Shown piece after piece: positions 32,661 through 45,500 of a stretch of DNA of 64,000 nucleotides. Made by a program: the position numbers and the translations under genes. Origin of the DNA: Cylicocyclus nassatus (lineage: Eukaryota; Nematoda; Chromadorea; Rhabditida; Strongylidae); contig CATQJL010000223.1 of NCBI GenBank assembly GCA_958299035.1, forward strand, positions 50,450,302 to 50,514,301, written 5' to 3'. Each line of letters starts with the position of its first letter. Position 1 is the first letter of the stretch. The notes beneath the pieces are model-generated. The model worked only from the letters and a program-made list of their open reading frames with translations, was not told where the DNA came from and ran no database searches.

Positions 32661-33590
32661 CATGGGTCGATAGCAATTTATCGATTTTTTTTGCAAACTT
32701 TGAGCTCCATGTGTAAGAGTCGACATGGGGGGTAAGCAAGTATGCTGTATTGGGATTATCAATTTACATATGTACATGAACATAATATCTGCAATCAGAA
32801 TGATCTACAATCAATCGCGGTGATATTTGGCCAAAATATGCGATCTTGAAATTTTGAACGATTTTTATGAGGATGTGAGTTCGTATGCTCACAGTTCGGC
32901 GATCAATATAGGTAAGGGCCTAGTTTAAGCATGCTTTGAGAGCACTGTCCTCATTGTTTTCAAATTACAAATAGGAGCAAGTTATCCAACAGACACGCGC
33001 AAAGGGCAGACAAATTTAGGAACTTGCGTAATATCGCAGCATTCCTCTCAGCATGACCCTGCTAAAAGAACTTATGCTGCACAAAGAGCACTATTTTCGT
33101 AATCAGCGAGTCCGAAAACTCTATGGGCCAAGTTTCCGGTCGATCCAAGATTGCTGATTACGAAAAACACACCAGCTTTGCAAATTAGCGTCTTACTGTA
33201 TGGTTACGGTAGCCAAAATTTGAGAGACATCGATTTTTTCAAAATTCACCGGCCTATCTTTCCCTATGGAACGGAGATCCTTCGCTAATCGCTAGTACAT
33301 GGTAATCTACGGGGACAGCACTACTGAACCATGTTTACATGAATCGTTCATGTGTGTTCTTCGCTGAGTTACATCACTACGAATATCCGTCCTCACACAA
33401 AAATCGAGCAAATTGAAAACGGAATAGTAAGGGAGTGTAGCATATCAGAAGATTCATCTTGATGAGCTGAGCATCATACTTTCTTCGGATTCGTATTTTA
33501 TGCAAACTGAAGGAAGTTATGAAGAAAAAACGAAAAAAACGCGAATCGTCAGTTTTTGCGTTTTCTGTCGAATAATTAGTGTGGGTACTG

Positions 33591-35440
33591 TAATCTCAAG
33601 AATCTCCTACACTTAAGACTCATAATAAAACCAATTGGGTGTTAGCGAGCCTCCGGTAAAAGTTCGTTCACCTGACCTCGACAGTGATTTGTTTCAAAGA
33701 ATGGAAAGATTCTGAAACTGATCGTGAGTATCAGGAGAATGGATAACTAACTATCAAATTCGAATGAATCACGACCAGCAACTCAAAGGATCTACTATAG
33801 ATGGAAACTAGTTGTTGTTCATATACACGCTGCTTGTGTCAGTCTACAAAGCAAAGTGTCTCAAAATAGATTCGTTGAATTTGCCGTTGCCAATCAGCAA
33901 AATCTTCGAGCACTTTTTTGGTTTTTTTGTCTTTCCTGCAAACAGTGAAGTTTTTGCAATCAATTTTGAGGAAGCTGAAGCTATCTTTGAAACGATCAGA
34001 ATGTTACCAACACTCTGCATTATACGTGAGATCTTCATTTCCGATTTTCACAAAAGTCTCGTCTATCGATCATTCAAGCAAATATGCCTTCTACGCTAAA
34101 TATTCTAGTATACTCTCAACTTCCTCTGTTTTTTCAGGATTAGGGCCACAAATTGCAGAAGCTTTCTAGGATTTCTGTGTAGGAAGCGAAAAGCTCACAA
34201 ATTATTTCAAAAATAGTTTTAACGGTGCGAATTTACTTTCATAGTATTTTCAAGTGGCCTACTTACTTTACCGTATAACTGTGTAGCATCTTTGGAAGAA
34301 ATCTTGTTTTAATTTCAATTTTAAATTTCTTCCAAACTAGGAAAGTATAGCGTGGTTCAACGAGTGACAAACTTTTCCCTCTTTGTGTATCGAACTCTCA
34401 TTTTTTTGTTTTTTATTATCATGTGTGTTACGCTCATTGGTTACAGTAAGAAAAACCTCTAGATTACTCAATGGATGTGCTCTGATGACATTAAGTGACT
34501 GTAAATTACTTTTTCTGATGCTGCACGTTCAATACGCAGCTAGCGCAGCACTCATGATTGATTAATTTAATAAATTTCAATAATTTCATACTCTCCTTGT
34601 AACGACTGATGTAAGCGAAGTACTTTTTCAATACTTGAGAGCATTTGTCATGAGCTGAGCTATAGGATTGCTTTGCAGCAGAAAAAAAAAGCCGTTGAGG
34701 TAAACCACTTAGCAGTTCACCTTTCCGCTAGTTATCGATTCTAGGTTCCTAAGCTTGGTTTGAGTTTTTCGTTTTCTAAGACGACCAGTTTATGCGCAAT
34801 GAGGTCAAAAATATGTATGTTGTAACGATTTTTCATTTGAAACAAAACCGAAGTGGATGGCATTTCAGTGATGTTTCGCCTTTCACTGCTTTCTTTATAT
34901 TAATGTCAAAAAATTTCGCGGTGAACATAAAAGAAAAAGGAAGGCGTAGAGAAATTTCCGGAATGCGATGACTCAGCAGCTGATGACATAATCAATCTAG
35001 CTCAGTTTTTAACACATATCCGTTCCCCATCATTCGTCTAAATAATTCTCACGCAGGAAACGTTTACGAGTAAATTCTGCTCACTTCTTTGCTGTTATAG
35101 AGCTCTCTACGACCCAACCGTGTGTTTATTGGTAACAGGTGTCCAAACTTTTTTTTTTCAACTTTCAAATAATTCAGCGATGAAATTAATTTCTATGAAT
35201 ACAGAAAGTCTTTAATTCCTCCCAATGAGTAATTTCTAGTAGGCCAGCTCAAGACACTCTCTTCCTTTCTTCCCCTTGCTTGACCGAAATGACCGGAGCC
35301 ATTTAGTTCCAGAATCAATGTCAATATTTGACGAAAGTGAAAGCAGCATCGACCATATTTTAGACTATTACAAGAGCCAGCATTCGCTTTTTTTCCTCCC
35401 ACCCCCACCCCCACTTTGAGTTTTGAGGCTATGGCTCACG
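33591..35440. other. Unassigned region between foldback 3 and cdk-12
   Basis: A 95-codon plus frame (33812-34099: MLFIYTLLVSVYKAKCLKID ...) shows no domain and no supported exon partners. The rest is AT-rich. Confidence 0.35.
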
Positions 35441-35640
35441 GTCACTTCAAGGCGTGAGAATTGCTGCACAAGCTTAGGCAGCGCGTGCAGGTTGCGCGCA
35501 GCCAATGGCGGCGGCGTTTCGGATCAAAAGCGAGCGCTGTCATTGGCTGACTCTGTGCGGGATACGTTCGTCCGTGGTCGAGCTTGAGGAGGAGCGATTC
35601 ACTTAGCGCCCGAATGTTGCCTCTGACCGCAGTGCTGTTG
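35440..35640 (+). promoter_or_regulatory. GC-rich segment with paired CCAAT boxes upstream of cdk-12
   Basis: A local GC-rich island (GCGCGTGCAGGTTGCGCGCA) contains AGCCAATGG (about 35500) and the inverted CATTGGCTGA (about 35541), then CAGTGCTGTTGCCCGCC. It lies about 0.9-1.1 kb upstream of the cdk-12 ATG. Promoter function is inference from composition and the CCAAT pair only. Confidence 0.3.
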
Positions 35641-36569
35641 CCCGCCTTATTTTCTTTGTTGAAATGGTAGATGAATTGATTTGTCTCAGAAATATTCACT
35701 AATCAAGACCACGCTAAGCTTGCGTACGCCAGCAAAAATAACAATTTTGATGGAGAGAGGTTATTAGTGCACTTTATCGACTGAAGCCCCGTAAAAGTTC
35801 GTTGGACAGAAAACGCGAGAACGCGACACACTCAGTTCTCACTTTTTAACGCCAGTGCGAACATTGATGCCGCCTTACTTCTCTTTCAAACTTGTCGCTT
35901 TCTGTGGAGCTGAGAAATATTAGTGAACTGTCTAAAAAAAGTGATTCTGTTCAGAACTCTAAATCCTTTACTAGTTTGGTCTTGGAGAAGAACTGTATTT
36001 ATAATCTTTCTTTGTGGCATTAACTCTCTCCTCCTATATAATATGAATCTGATTTATTCTCTGTACACTTGACGCCATCAACGACGCAATTGAGAATATT
36101 TCATGAAAAAAGCGCACAATGTGAGTCACATTTGACGAATGTCGCTCCCAATCAATATCGCAGCGGCCTATACCCTGTTTGCAGTGAATACGGCGTTCCC
36201 ATCGAAACTAGATACGCATTTCCATGGGAGACATTATGTTATTTCTTTTTGAGTCCAGTCCTGCATGCGATTGTCGCGCTCCAACTCACAGGAATTTTAC
36301 TGAGTCTCAAGCGGAAATTCTGATTTTGGCAGCGCACTTCAACGCAAACCCTTTGAAGAATTTCATGCCGACAGCTCAATATGCTTCAGATATTGTATGA
36401 AAAGTACTTGAAAATACAGCTCTCTCGAAAGCAATAGTTTTCTGGTCTCCTCAAACTGTAGCGCTGAAGTCTGATTCCGTTATGTCTTCATTACTTCGTC
36501 GTGTTTAGTTAGAATGTGACCAATTATGTTTGATTTTGTTACGATCTTGACTATCATTAATTATAGCAT

Positions 36570-39500
36570 ATGAGCTTCGACTCCGTCAGTGAGGAGTCTA
36601 ATTCAAATGACACGGCCTCTGCCCCGCTGAAAAACTCCAATGGTCGCCGCTTCTCGAAAGAACAAAGCGGTAAGTATTTGATCGATATCTCTTTTTTGCT
36701 GTCATATTGGTAAGCGGTTGAAACCAGGAGCTTTCTCGTTTGTCGAGCTTGGATTTTCACGTTAAGCAGTGAGTATGGCTTAGATTTCTCAGAGTTTGCT
36801 TATCTTATCATGTATCGGAGAAGGTTAGAATCTTGGTATCTGGACACGGCCACAATCTGTGTCTCTTGGTCAGATGCAGTCATGCAGAACTTGACTTATT
36901 TGGCATTGCATATGCCAACGTGGCAATGCATTAGGAGTAGTTTTTGTGAAAATTTTTGCCACTTTTATTGTAGAAGTACATTTACATCATTTCTACGGGT
37001 ACATCGTATCTGTACAGCTAATATCTGAGATCTCATTTGAATCGATGATAAGACTCATACGTCATGGCGAATGGTTTGAAGTGCTTGTTGCGGTTCTCTA
37101 CTCAGCACTTCGCGCATGTCAGAATCTGATTGTCGGTTCACTGGAATGTTCAGGAGGGAATCGGGTGTGTTACCACAACCAATTTAGTAACTTCTTGTGC
37201 TAGTGATCAAAAATTTCCGAGATACGTGAAATCTTCTCGTCATCTCATTTAATTTTGAACCTTTGATATCAGTCTACTTTCGCTCTTTTCTTTTCCTTCT
37301 CCATTCCACTGAATCACAATTTTACGGCGGAACCATTGCACGAATATAGGTTCATATTATAAATGCTTATATTCGATGAAAAGAATATTGACTTTGGCTG
37401 CTATGAGTGCTGCTTGAATATCGACACCGTGGTCGCTCTCATGAAAAATTCGTTGCGGTTGGAGGTTGAACTGAGGAGGCTGTCATTGCGTATTACCTCA
37501 AAATTTTGATATTTCATATGCGCGAGGTCAATTCCGGTCATCGTTCTCGACTAACCTATTCAAACTCTAAGAAGCCTATGTTTTTGGGTATGCAAGTCTA
37601 GTCGACTTGCACCTTTGTACCAAAACATCACCGACGATTGATTAAGGGTACACAAACACTCATAAGTGACTTAAAGGCAGCGTCCAGGCAGATCTAGACC
37701 TATGGGGTTTTACGTGGAAGGTACTTTTGGGATCTTAATTAAGGCACTGCTCAAGCGGCAGCGCAGGTAGTGCTCTAACGGCTGAGATATTCCCCTAGAA
37801 ACTGGACTGCGCGATCGTATTTGCATGGATTCATGGCAGTTTCGCGCTAGGACACCGCTTTGCGCCATGAATCCATGCGAGATACGATCGTGGGGTCCAG
37901 TTTCGAGGGGAATATCTCAGCCGCTAGAGCACTACCTGAGCTGCCGGCAGTGGCTTAGTTAGGGCCTCAAAATTACTATCTACGTGAGATCCCCATGTGT
38001 TCAAACTTGCCTGGACGCTGCCTTTAAAATTCGAACATAACTTCTGATAACGATCCATAGCTGCTCCAACACGGGTTAAGAACAGTGATTTATTTAGATG
38101 CGATGGATATTTCCCCTGGCTCATCCCACGAGCGCAAGTCGCGGAGAAGCTCGAGAGACAGAGAACGAACGCCCAGCCCTCGGTATCGGTCGCATAAGAA
38201 GAAGAAGCGAGAGCGGACACCATCAGCTTCGCCACCTTTTGATCGTGATCGATGCTCAAGGTATAGTCAGTTATCATTTGGACTCTGTACGCAATATCTA
38301 AGATTACATTTGCTTGCATTCTGAAAACACTTTGGACAAGCTTGTCAATTTAGCCGTAGATCAAGATCGCGCTCTCGGTCAAGACGGGATCGTGATAGAA
38401 GTCAGAACGGGAGAGATCGTTTTAAGAGGAGAGAAAGGGAGGAAAGGAAGAACAAAAAGCGATCAAGGTTGGTTTTCTATAACCGCACAATTATTGTGCT
38501 CGAGGCACATGTTACGGTGGTGCATTTGAGCTGTCGGAAAAGCCGGTCATTGACAGTGTTCCAGATAATTGAGGGTGAAAATGCTTTGGATTTACTTTAA
38601 CCAGTTTTTTCTCCGCAGTGTAAATTTTTCGATTTGGTTTAAGTAGTTCTGGATCCCGAGGTCTATCTGTGGTTTGTCAGCCGTCTCAAGCTAACGAACA
38701 ATACATTCAGTTTGCTTGAACATATCGCAGTCCCAACTTCCACATCAAAACACCTACTCAGGGTATTGGTTTTGAACTGTGTTGGGCTCCTTCTCCATTA
38801 CTACATCGCGGATGCTCGAGAAGGATGTGTTTCTTTCGTCATCAGTGAGCCTTACATGCGACTAGTACGTTTAGGGAGCACGGCTTATAATTGACTGTGG
38901 GCCAGTTAATACACCAGTTCAGACTGTCTTGACCCAATCGTACCCGTTTGAATTCACTGTTAGTGGTTTTTGAAGGCATTGTCCACCCTAAGTTGAATGT
39001 CTTGAGTTATTGGCAGCATATGATGGTAGGGCCCCCCATCAAGCGAATGCCCAAGTCGCGGCGCAAAATGCCGCTTCGGAAGCGAGAAAATCGCTTCGGA
39101 TTAGCGAAAATGCACGAGGACCCCCATCCATGCCCGCCTCTCCCCATCCATGCCCGCCCATTTGTGCGCGCCCATCCAATCGCCGTTCCTGACAGCCGGT
39201 GTGGGTTCTCTGGAACGGGGATTGTTGGGATTTTCGCGCATTCTCGACTTGTATTCGGAATCAGGGACATGAGAAGGCCCTAAAACGACAAAAACATGGA
39301 AGACGAAAATCTGGGTGGACGGTGCCTTTAAGATCAGACGCCAGGGTCAAGCAAGGGGTGTGGCACACGATCGCTGATTACGACCCCCCCCCCTCCTAAT
39401 AGCTGTTTTAATAACCTAAGATAGCATTACCAGAGTTGAGAAAGAGGTCAGGCCCAAGTCTTTAGAAAACAACCCCCCCCCCTACCATGAAAGCTCTCAA

Positions 39501-42500
39501 ACGACCCCTTCTTCCTCCTCTCAATCTCTGGACCTCAAAGTGTGACATTCTGGAGGACACCAGCTTTTTCTAGAGAGTTTTCAGATTTCTGAGAGCTGTA
39601 CGCCCGATTTTCTGTGACTGCACTTTACAATCACACGTAATTTGACGGCTGCTTTTGATCTGAATGGGCATATTGAAAGGGCCATAATTTTCTTATGGGT
39701 GGGGCGTTCGGCTCCAAATTTCCAGTGTAGCAAGAAAAAGCTATGTGCTCAATACTCATACCAGCAATGGAGCGCTTTCTGGATTTTGAAGGCAAGTTAA
39801 GGGGCTGCGGCACACCCCATTAACTATATCAAAAAAACATTTTTAGCGGACAATATTTATATGAATCGATAGCCTAAACCTTCTAGATTCCATAGGACTG
39901 TTTGGAGCCTGATTCGTCTTCTTAGCTCTGAGTATTATTTGGTGAAAGCACAGCGATCAAAAGCGAAAAGTGGGAAAAACGAGATTTTAACACGTTTCGG
40001 ACCGGTGCTGCACATGGTGCAGCACGCTGCTTTGAGGGATCTTTCTGGCGTTTGCAGAAGGTTTCCTTTCAGTCTGAAGTTGTTAAGTTAAAGGTCTAAC
40101 CTCCTACTTTTCAAATGACTCTGTATAGTTGTGCCGCCGATATCTGTTTAGGAGATATGAGCAAAAATCCAACAACAGTTGCAACGAAGTGCGGCGACGC
40201 GAACGACGCGACGTCGCAACTTTCCTTTGCTTTGATATCAAGGAGAAAAATCGTAGTTTTGATACTGATATGTACCGTGCCCAACATAGATACTTTTGAA
40301 TACTATTAGAATCTGAGTTCTTGTTCCTATCTCTCAAGAAAGCACAAAAGTCCCTCTCAAGCGACCAAATTCAAACACTTCGATTTCACTCAGAACTTTG
40401 GATATGGAGCTTATCTGACATGCTGATTACAATTGTGGCCCATAGGATGCGAAATAAGGTCCCTTTGTAGGCTAACGGCTGAAAGTACACTCTTTTTCGC
40501 CGCGCGCGATTTCGGGAACAAAGTTAACTATTTTGGAATTTGACCATTTCATTTAGGTAGCCTAGTATCTTGAATCTTCAGAATTCGCTCACACTTTGTC
40601 TACAGGGGTTAATTGACATGCTAATTATGGATATGATACAAGTATCATGTTATCACTATTATCAGTACCCAACTACGACCCCCTCCCCTTTTGACTCCTC
40701 AATACGACCCCCCAGGCGTGCCGCACCCCACGCTTGACCCTGTCAGACGCCGCTTCACTATCCAATTTTTTGGATTTTATAAAGGAAGGCATGGGTATGT
40801 GCTTGCTTCATTACTTCTCATTGCATCGCGTTGCTCCACAAAGCATCACTGTTATCGTTGCGTAGAACCCACTGAGGTCGATTCGAGCGTAATACCTAAT
40901 CTCTTCTCGTGCTGACTCATAAGGCAGCGTTGATGCTTTAAAAATTTCACGGAAGGAGTAAGGGGAAAGGGCTCCCTCTCAAGCCATTGAATACGATGCC
41001 GAAACGTCACACATGAAGTACAACGTTTGAAAAGTCTTCTCAAGCCGCCTACCTCGGATTACCGGCAACGCCTACGGATTCCATTCAGCACTGTAGTGCG
41101 CATGCCGCGACGTTGCAGATATTGTTCTTGGAATTGCAGTTTTCGTAGACCATACGCCCACTCGTCCATATGCAGAGAAGAACCCGTAAGAACTCACGCG
41201 CATTCCGAATGCATTTTCGGGATAAGCACAGCGATTAAACTTGGGAAAATGATGAACAGATAGTTAGTTTAAGCTTCCATCGGCACTCCCTTTCCTGCTC
41301 GCGTTTCGCATCCTTTCCATCTGAATCCATATTCTTGGACGGGATATCAAATCTGTCATCGGTGTCTGCCACGCATCTCTGGACGCCGACTTGTGAAGGT
41401 TTGGGTTGAAAATTTGAAGGCGCTGCTAACAGCACAGCCGCTAACTGAGCAGATTCAAAAGCTCAATTTCGATATTGGATATCAAGCACTCCATATGCCA
41501 TGACTAACTTCTTTCTGATCTACTCAGGTTCAACAGTGCTTTATCCGACGGTGAAGTATAGTGCATGCCCCGGCCAGCTTCCCATAGGTACCGCCGCGAC
41601 GCATGCGCAGCGCGTTGTCTTCCTGCTGCCTTTTGCTTTATCAGTGAGTCTAATGCACTGCACACGCAGGAAATCGAGTGGGAGAGACCTCGTCATGGTT
41701 CGCAGACTTTGTGCGAGCCTGACGAGCGTAGCAAAACCCAAACGTTCTACCTCAAACACAAGCGCATTTGATAAACGAAGATCGAAAGGCAGCGGGAACC
41801 TCTCTAAGGCAGAGACGATAGAAGTACCAACCAAAATCGACCATAGATATTCGTTTTTTCGTAAAAGAGATTTGAACGAAAGATCCTCTCGAGATTACTC
41901 GAACACAAACTTTTGGCGAAGAGAAAACGTAAGAACGAACAACGCTCTCTTCTAACGTTGAAGTTAGGGTCCATTGTCTTGATCGGCCATACCTGGAATA
42001 GAGAAATAATGGAGAAACAACGATAAACAAGAGAGGAAAACAATAAATAATTATTTAAAACCCAAAAAGAAAGCTCGTCGAAGGTAGCAGAGGCGTGCGC
42101 TGCGAGCGCGTCGCGTTGGTACCTACGGGAAGCTGGCCGGGGTCCACACTATAGTCGATTGACTCTCACCTGCACTCATCTCGCTCCAAAAAGATGCTCA
42201 TAAACTGCTTTCCAAAGGCACGTGGTAGGCAATGAAATCAGATTTGGATTCAGCTTCCAGTGCTTTCCAAAAGTAGTCCTCCGACTTTTCACGAGCGAAA
42301 TTGGAGCAACCAGGCAAGGGAATGGAAGCCACGGAAGATGGGAGAAAGATTTAGTTAATGATGGAGGCCACTGTTAACCTTGTTAATCTTCTTTGCTGAA
42401 CTCGCACGACAGTATTCACAATCGCGGTACTGTGGCTTGTAGATGACTGGTTCACAGTGTACTGTTGGCATTCGACTGATGCGCATCAGCGTCAGTGTAA

Positions 42501-45500
42501 CTTTCGGCTTGTCTGTTCTCTCTTGAATTTCTTTGGTCCCTCTTACAGTGCGTATACAGAGCAAACTCTAGCGCTGCGAGCGCCCTGCCCACACCTTGTT
42601 CATGCCCAGGTTGTCCAGTGTTTGGTGTGAAGTCGCTCTGCAGGTTAGTGGCATCACTTTTGCAGAGCGTAATGCTCGCAGATCACGCATAGTCTCTGCC
42701 AATAGCATGCTCCCTTTTCATCTAACAGCTGCCACGTCAGAGCTTCGCGCCGCTTTCGTGTGCGTATGACTGAACTTATTGGTTGGAGGTTCGCCCGCAA
42801 GGCGTTCGCGTTGTGGATGCTCCCTACGCAAAAGAAATTGTAGTTGACACCGACTCTATATTTGTAGACTATTTCTTCCGCTGTTTTACTTGGCCGTCTT
42901 AAAGGCACTGTCTACCCAAATTCTTGACTTCCATGTTTGTCGCTTCCAGGCCTTCTGAAGGTCTTGATTCCGAATATATAGTCGAGAATCCGCGAAATTC
43001 CCAAAAACCTCTGTTTTAGAGAACGGTGCAATGCAAGTCGCGGGGCGAAGCAGTCTTTTGCTGCACAACTTGGGGGTTTGAATAGTTTGGGGGCCCATGC
43101 TAGTATGCCATCATAGTCTCGTCAACCTCCTCTCTGGGTGGACGGTGCCTTTAATGTCGCTAGCACGCTGCTCTCTGCCTGTGATGGCTCACGATGGCAT
43201 GTTGCTGCAGCTATTGTTACACCCACCGAAGCACGCCCTTATGGCATGCCCGCGCTAAGGGCAGTGTATGAGTATATTCCCATTTTTGGGGCTATAATTT
43301 GTGTCTTCTTTCACACTAATTTAGGTGGAGGAAGAGGCTTTTGATGTAAAAGGTAAAGTTTATGCAACATTCATTTTGCCTGGACAATGGCCGCAAAACA
43401 GCGCCCAGGCAAATCACCCACTTTCTGTTTTCACTTGAAAACTGATTGGGGGTCCTAACTGAGGCTCCAAGCGACAGTGTGACTTCTCCACGGCCAAGTT
43501 CATCTCCAAACCTGAGACCTGCATTGGCTTGTGTGTTTCTGCACGAGGGCGCAGATTGTAATGAAAGCTGAGCTATGTTAGGTGAGAGTATGCGCCAACA
43601 TGAAGGGAAAGAGGTTGCTGCGTTGATTATGCTCGATGCACGGTACTTATTGAAAAGCGCTGTTTTTCACCTTTAACTCTTTTCGGATCCAGCAATCATA
43701 GCAAACCGGGTGCATCTTAACAGAGTTTTCTCCAGGCGCGATCGTTCACGAACACCACAAAGGCGGAAGAGTGGAAAGTCGAGAAGGAGACGTTCAACGA
43801 GCAGCGATAGCAGCGATGACGAGATCACGTTAGTTTGAAGATTTCAAATCTATTTCTATATGATACTAGAAGAACAGTTCTTGGCTATGTATCAAGTCGG
43901 TGCAAAAGCCTTGTCGCACTGTTTGTGGAAAATCACAAGTTGTCATTTTGCTTAAATGAAATCGTGCATTTGTAAAAGCATTATGGTGATCACTCTAAAG
44001 TGAATATAGCTTTCGAGATAGTAGCGGTAAAAAACACTCCAACATTATAATTGGATTGCCAAAAGCAATTGGATTTGCAGCGAATTAGAAGCAGGCGGAT
44101 TTAGGAGGTTTATGGTCATGTTTCTGTCAAAACTTACGCTTTCTGGGTAAACAGTACAAACGGCAGTGTTATTTTGGTTTTTTTTTCTATTGAAAATCGT
44201 CACTAAATAAAGCTCAAATTTTCCTCTTTTTGGCGGCTCATCTAGATTGGTCGAAACTTGGATGTTGTGCTTCTGCTTCCATCTCATATCTATATTGAAA
44301 AACAGCCAAATTTCTGCCATAAGATAAGGGCTGCTGCGGACAAAAGCGCGAAAGTAGGTTCGCTAACGCGTTCCATCAGCCACGGAACGAGAATGAAGAT
44401 ATGCACGCCGCGTTTTCGTCTGCTGAACTAATACTGCTTTGCCACTTCGTTCGAGAGTAATATGTACATGGTTTTCTCCCTCTAGTGAAATTAAGCTCAT
44501 GCAACCCCTTGAGCTCACGATTTTTATGGAAGTACGTTTTCCGTAACTTTTGGGCTAATTCCAGCATGCACAAGAGTTTTGTTCCTGACAAGCTTCTAGA
44601 AATTTCGGAAAGAAATTATCCTCGGTTTTCAGTTATTCTCAAAAAACTACCTCAAATCCGGTGCCATTTACCTATACCTACCCTAGCTCAAAAAGCCCCT
44701 TCTCTAGGTATCTATCTCGGACACCGGATTCGTTGTTAATGTAGTCAAAGTATACTTTGTTACAATATTGACATACGAATGGTCTGCCTGGTTTCTATTA
44801 TCCATCCCTTGTGAAGCCATTAGTTGTTGTCTACATATCCTAGCTTGATAATAATAACTTATCAGCGAGCTAGTAAGTGGCTCGGGCAGATGCATCATTG
44901 GCCTTCTGGTTGCCGATACAAATATTTCCACATTTTTCTTTCATTTTCTGAAAGTTGTTTGTGAAAGCTTCTAAGAAACAGTCTCGCGAAAAGCAAGAGC
45001 TAAAATCCAGTTAACATTTTTTAAGAATGTAAATTCGTATTCGAATACTATGCCCTCATATCCGTCCACAGAGATTCACTGAAAAGCCATAAGCCTTCAC
45101 AAAATCATAATTAAGCCACATACAAACAATATTTTGAGGAGATTCCAGGTTGCGAGATAGAACTACACTATTTGGTGAATTAGTCCGAAAGCACGGTGAG
45201 TCTGCAGATGCCCTCATCAGAAATCGAGACAAGCACCGCAAGGCAAAACGTAGGAAACGAGATAGTTCATCCAGCAGTTCGAGCAGTGAAGTGAGTTTGC
45301 GTGAGTTTGTAGTCATTACTCTCTGAACTAATCCTACCTTAGGATGCAAAAAACATTGACAAGAAGCCGGCTACTGTTCCAATGACATTGCCAGTTGCTT
45401 GTCCTCCACCGACATTCCTCGATCCTGCCACGGCGCAGTATTATCAACTAGTGAGCCTCATGAATTGGCGGCTAGAACACTTACACACGTATTCCACAAA

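Larger units (their letters stand above)
30365..33590. mobile_element. Giant foldback element 3 (3.2 kb), relative of element 2
   Basis: Left arm 30365-31715 and right arm 32660-33590 are inverted (GTGTGGGTACT near 33580 pairs with AGTACCCACAC near 30371). The right arm lacks a ~400 bp stretch present in the left, which includes copy D. The arm sequence is homologous to element 2: the GGTGAATTTTGAAAAAATC, TTTTTTCTCGTTCTAG and AAGCTCGCCGACGG segments match 18980, 19445 and 19467. The loop contains a separate TIR element and a Helitron-like fragment. Confidence 0.8.

Noticed and set aside
41500..41955. 151-codon frame in cdk-12 intron 3
   Set aside because: It starts outside and ends inside a TIR element, with no recognisable domain.
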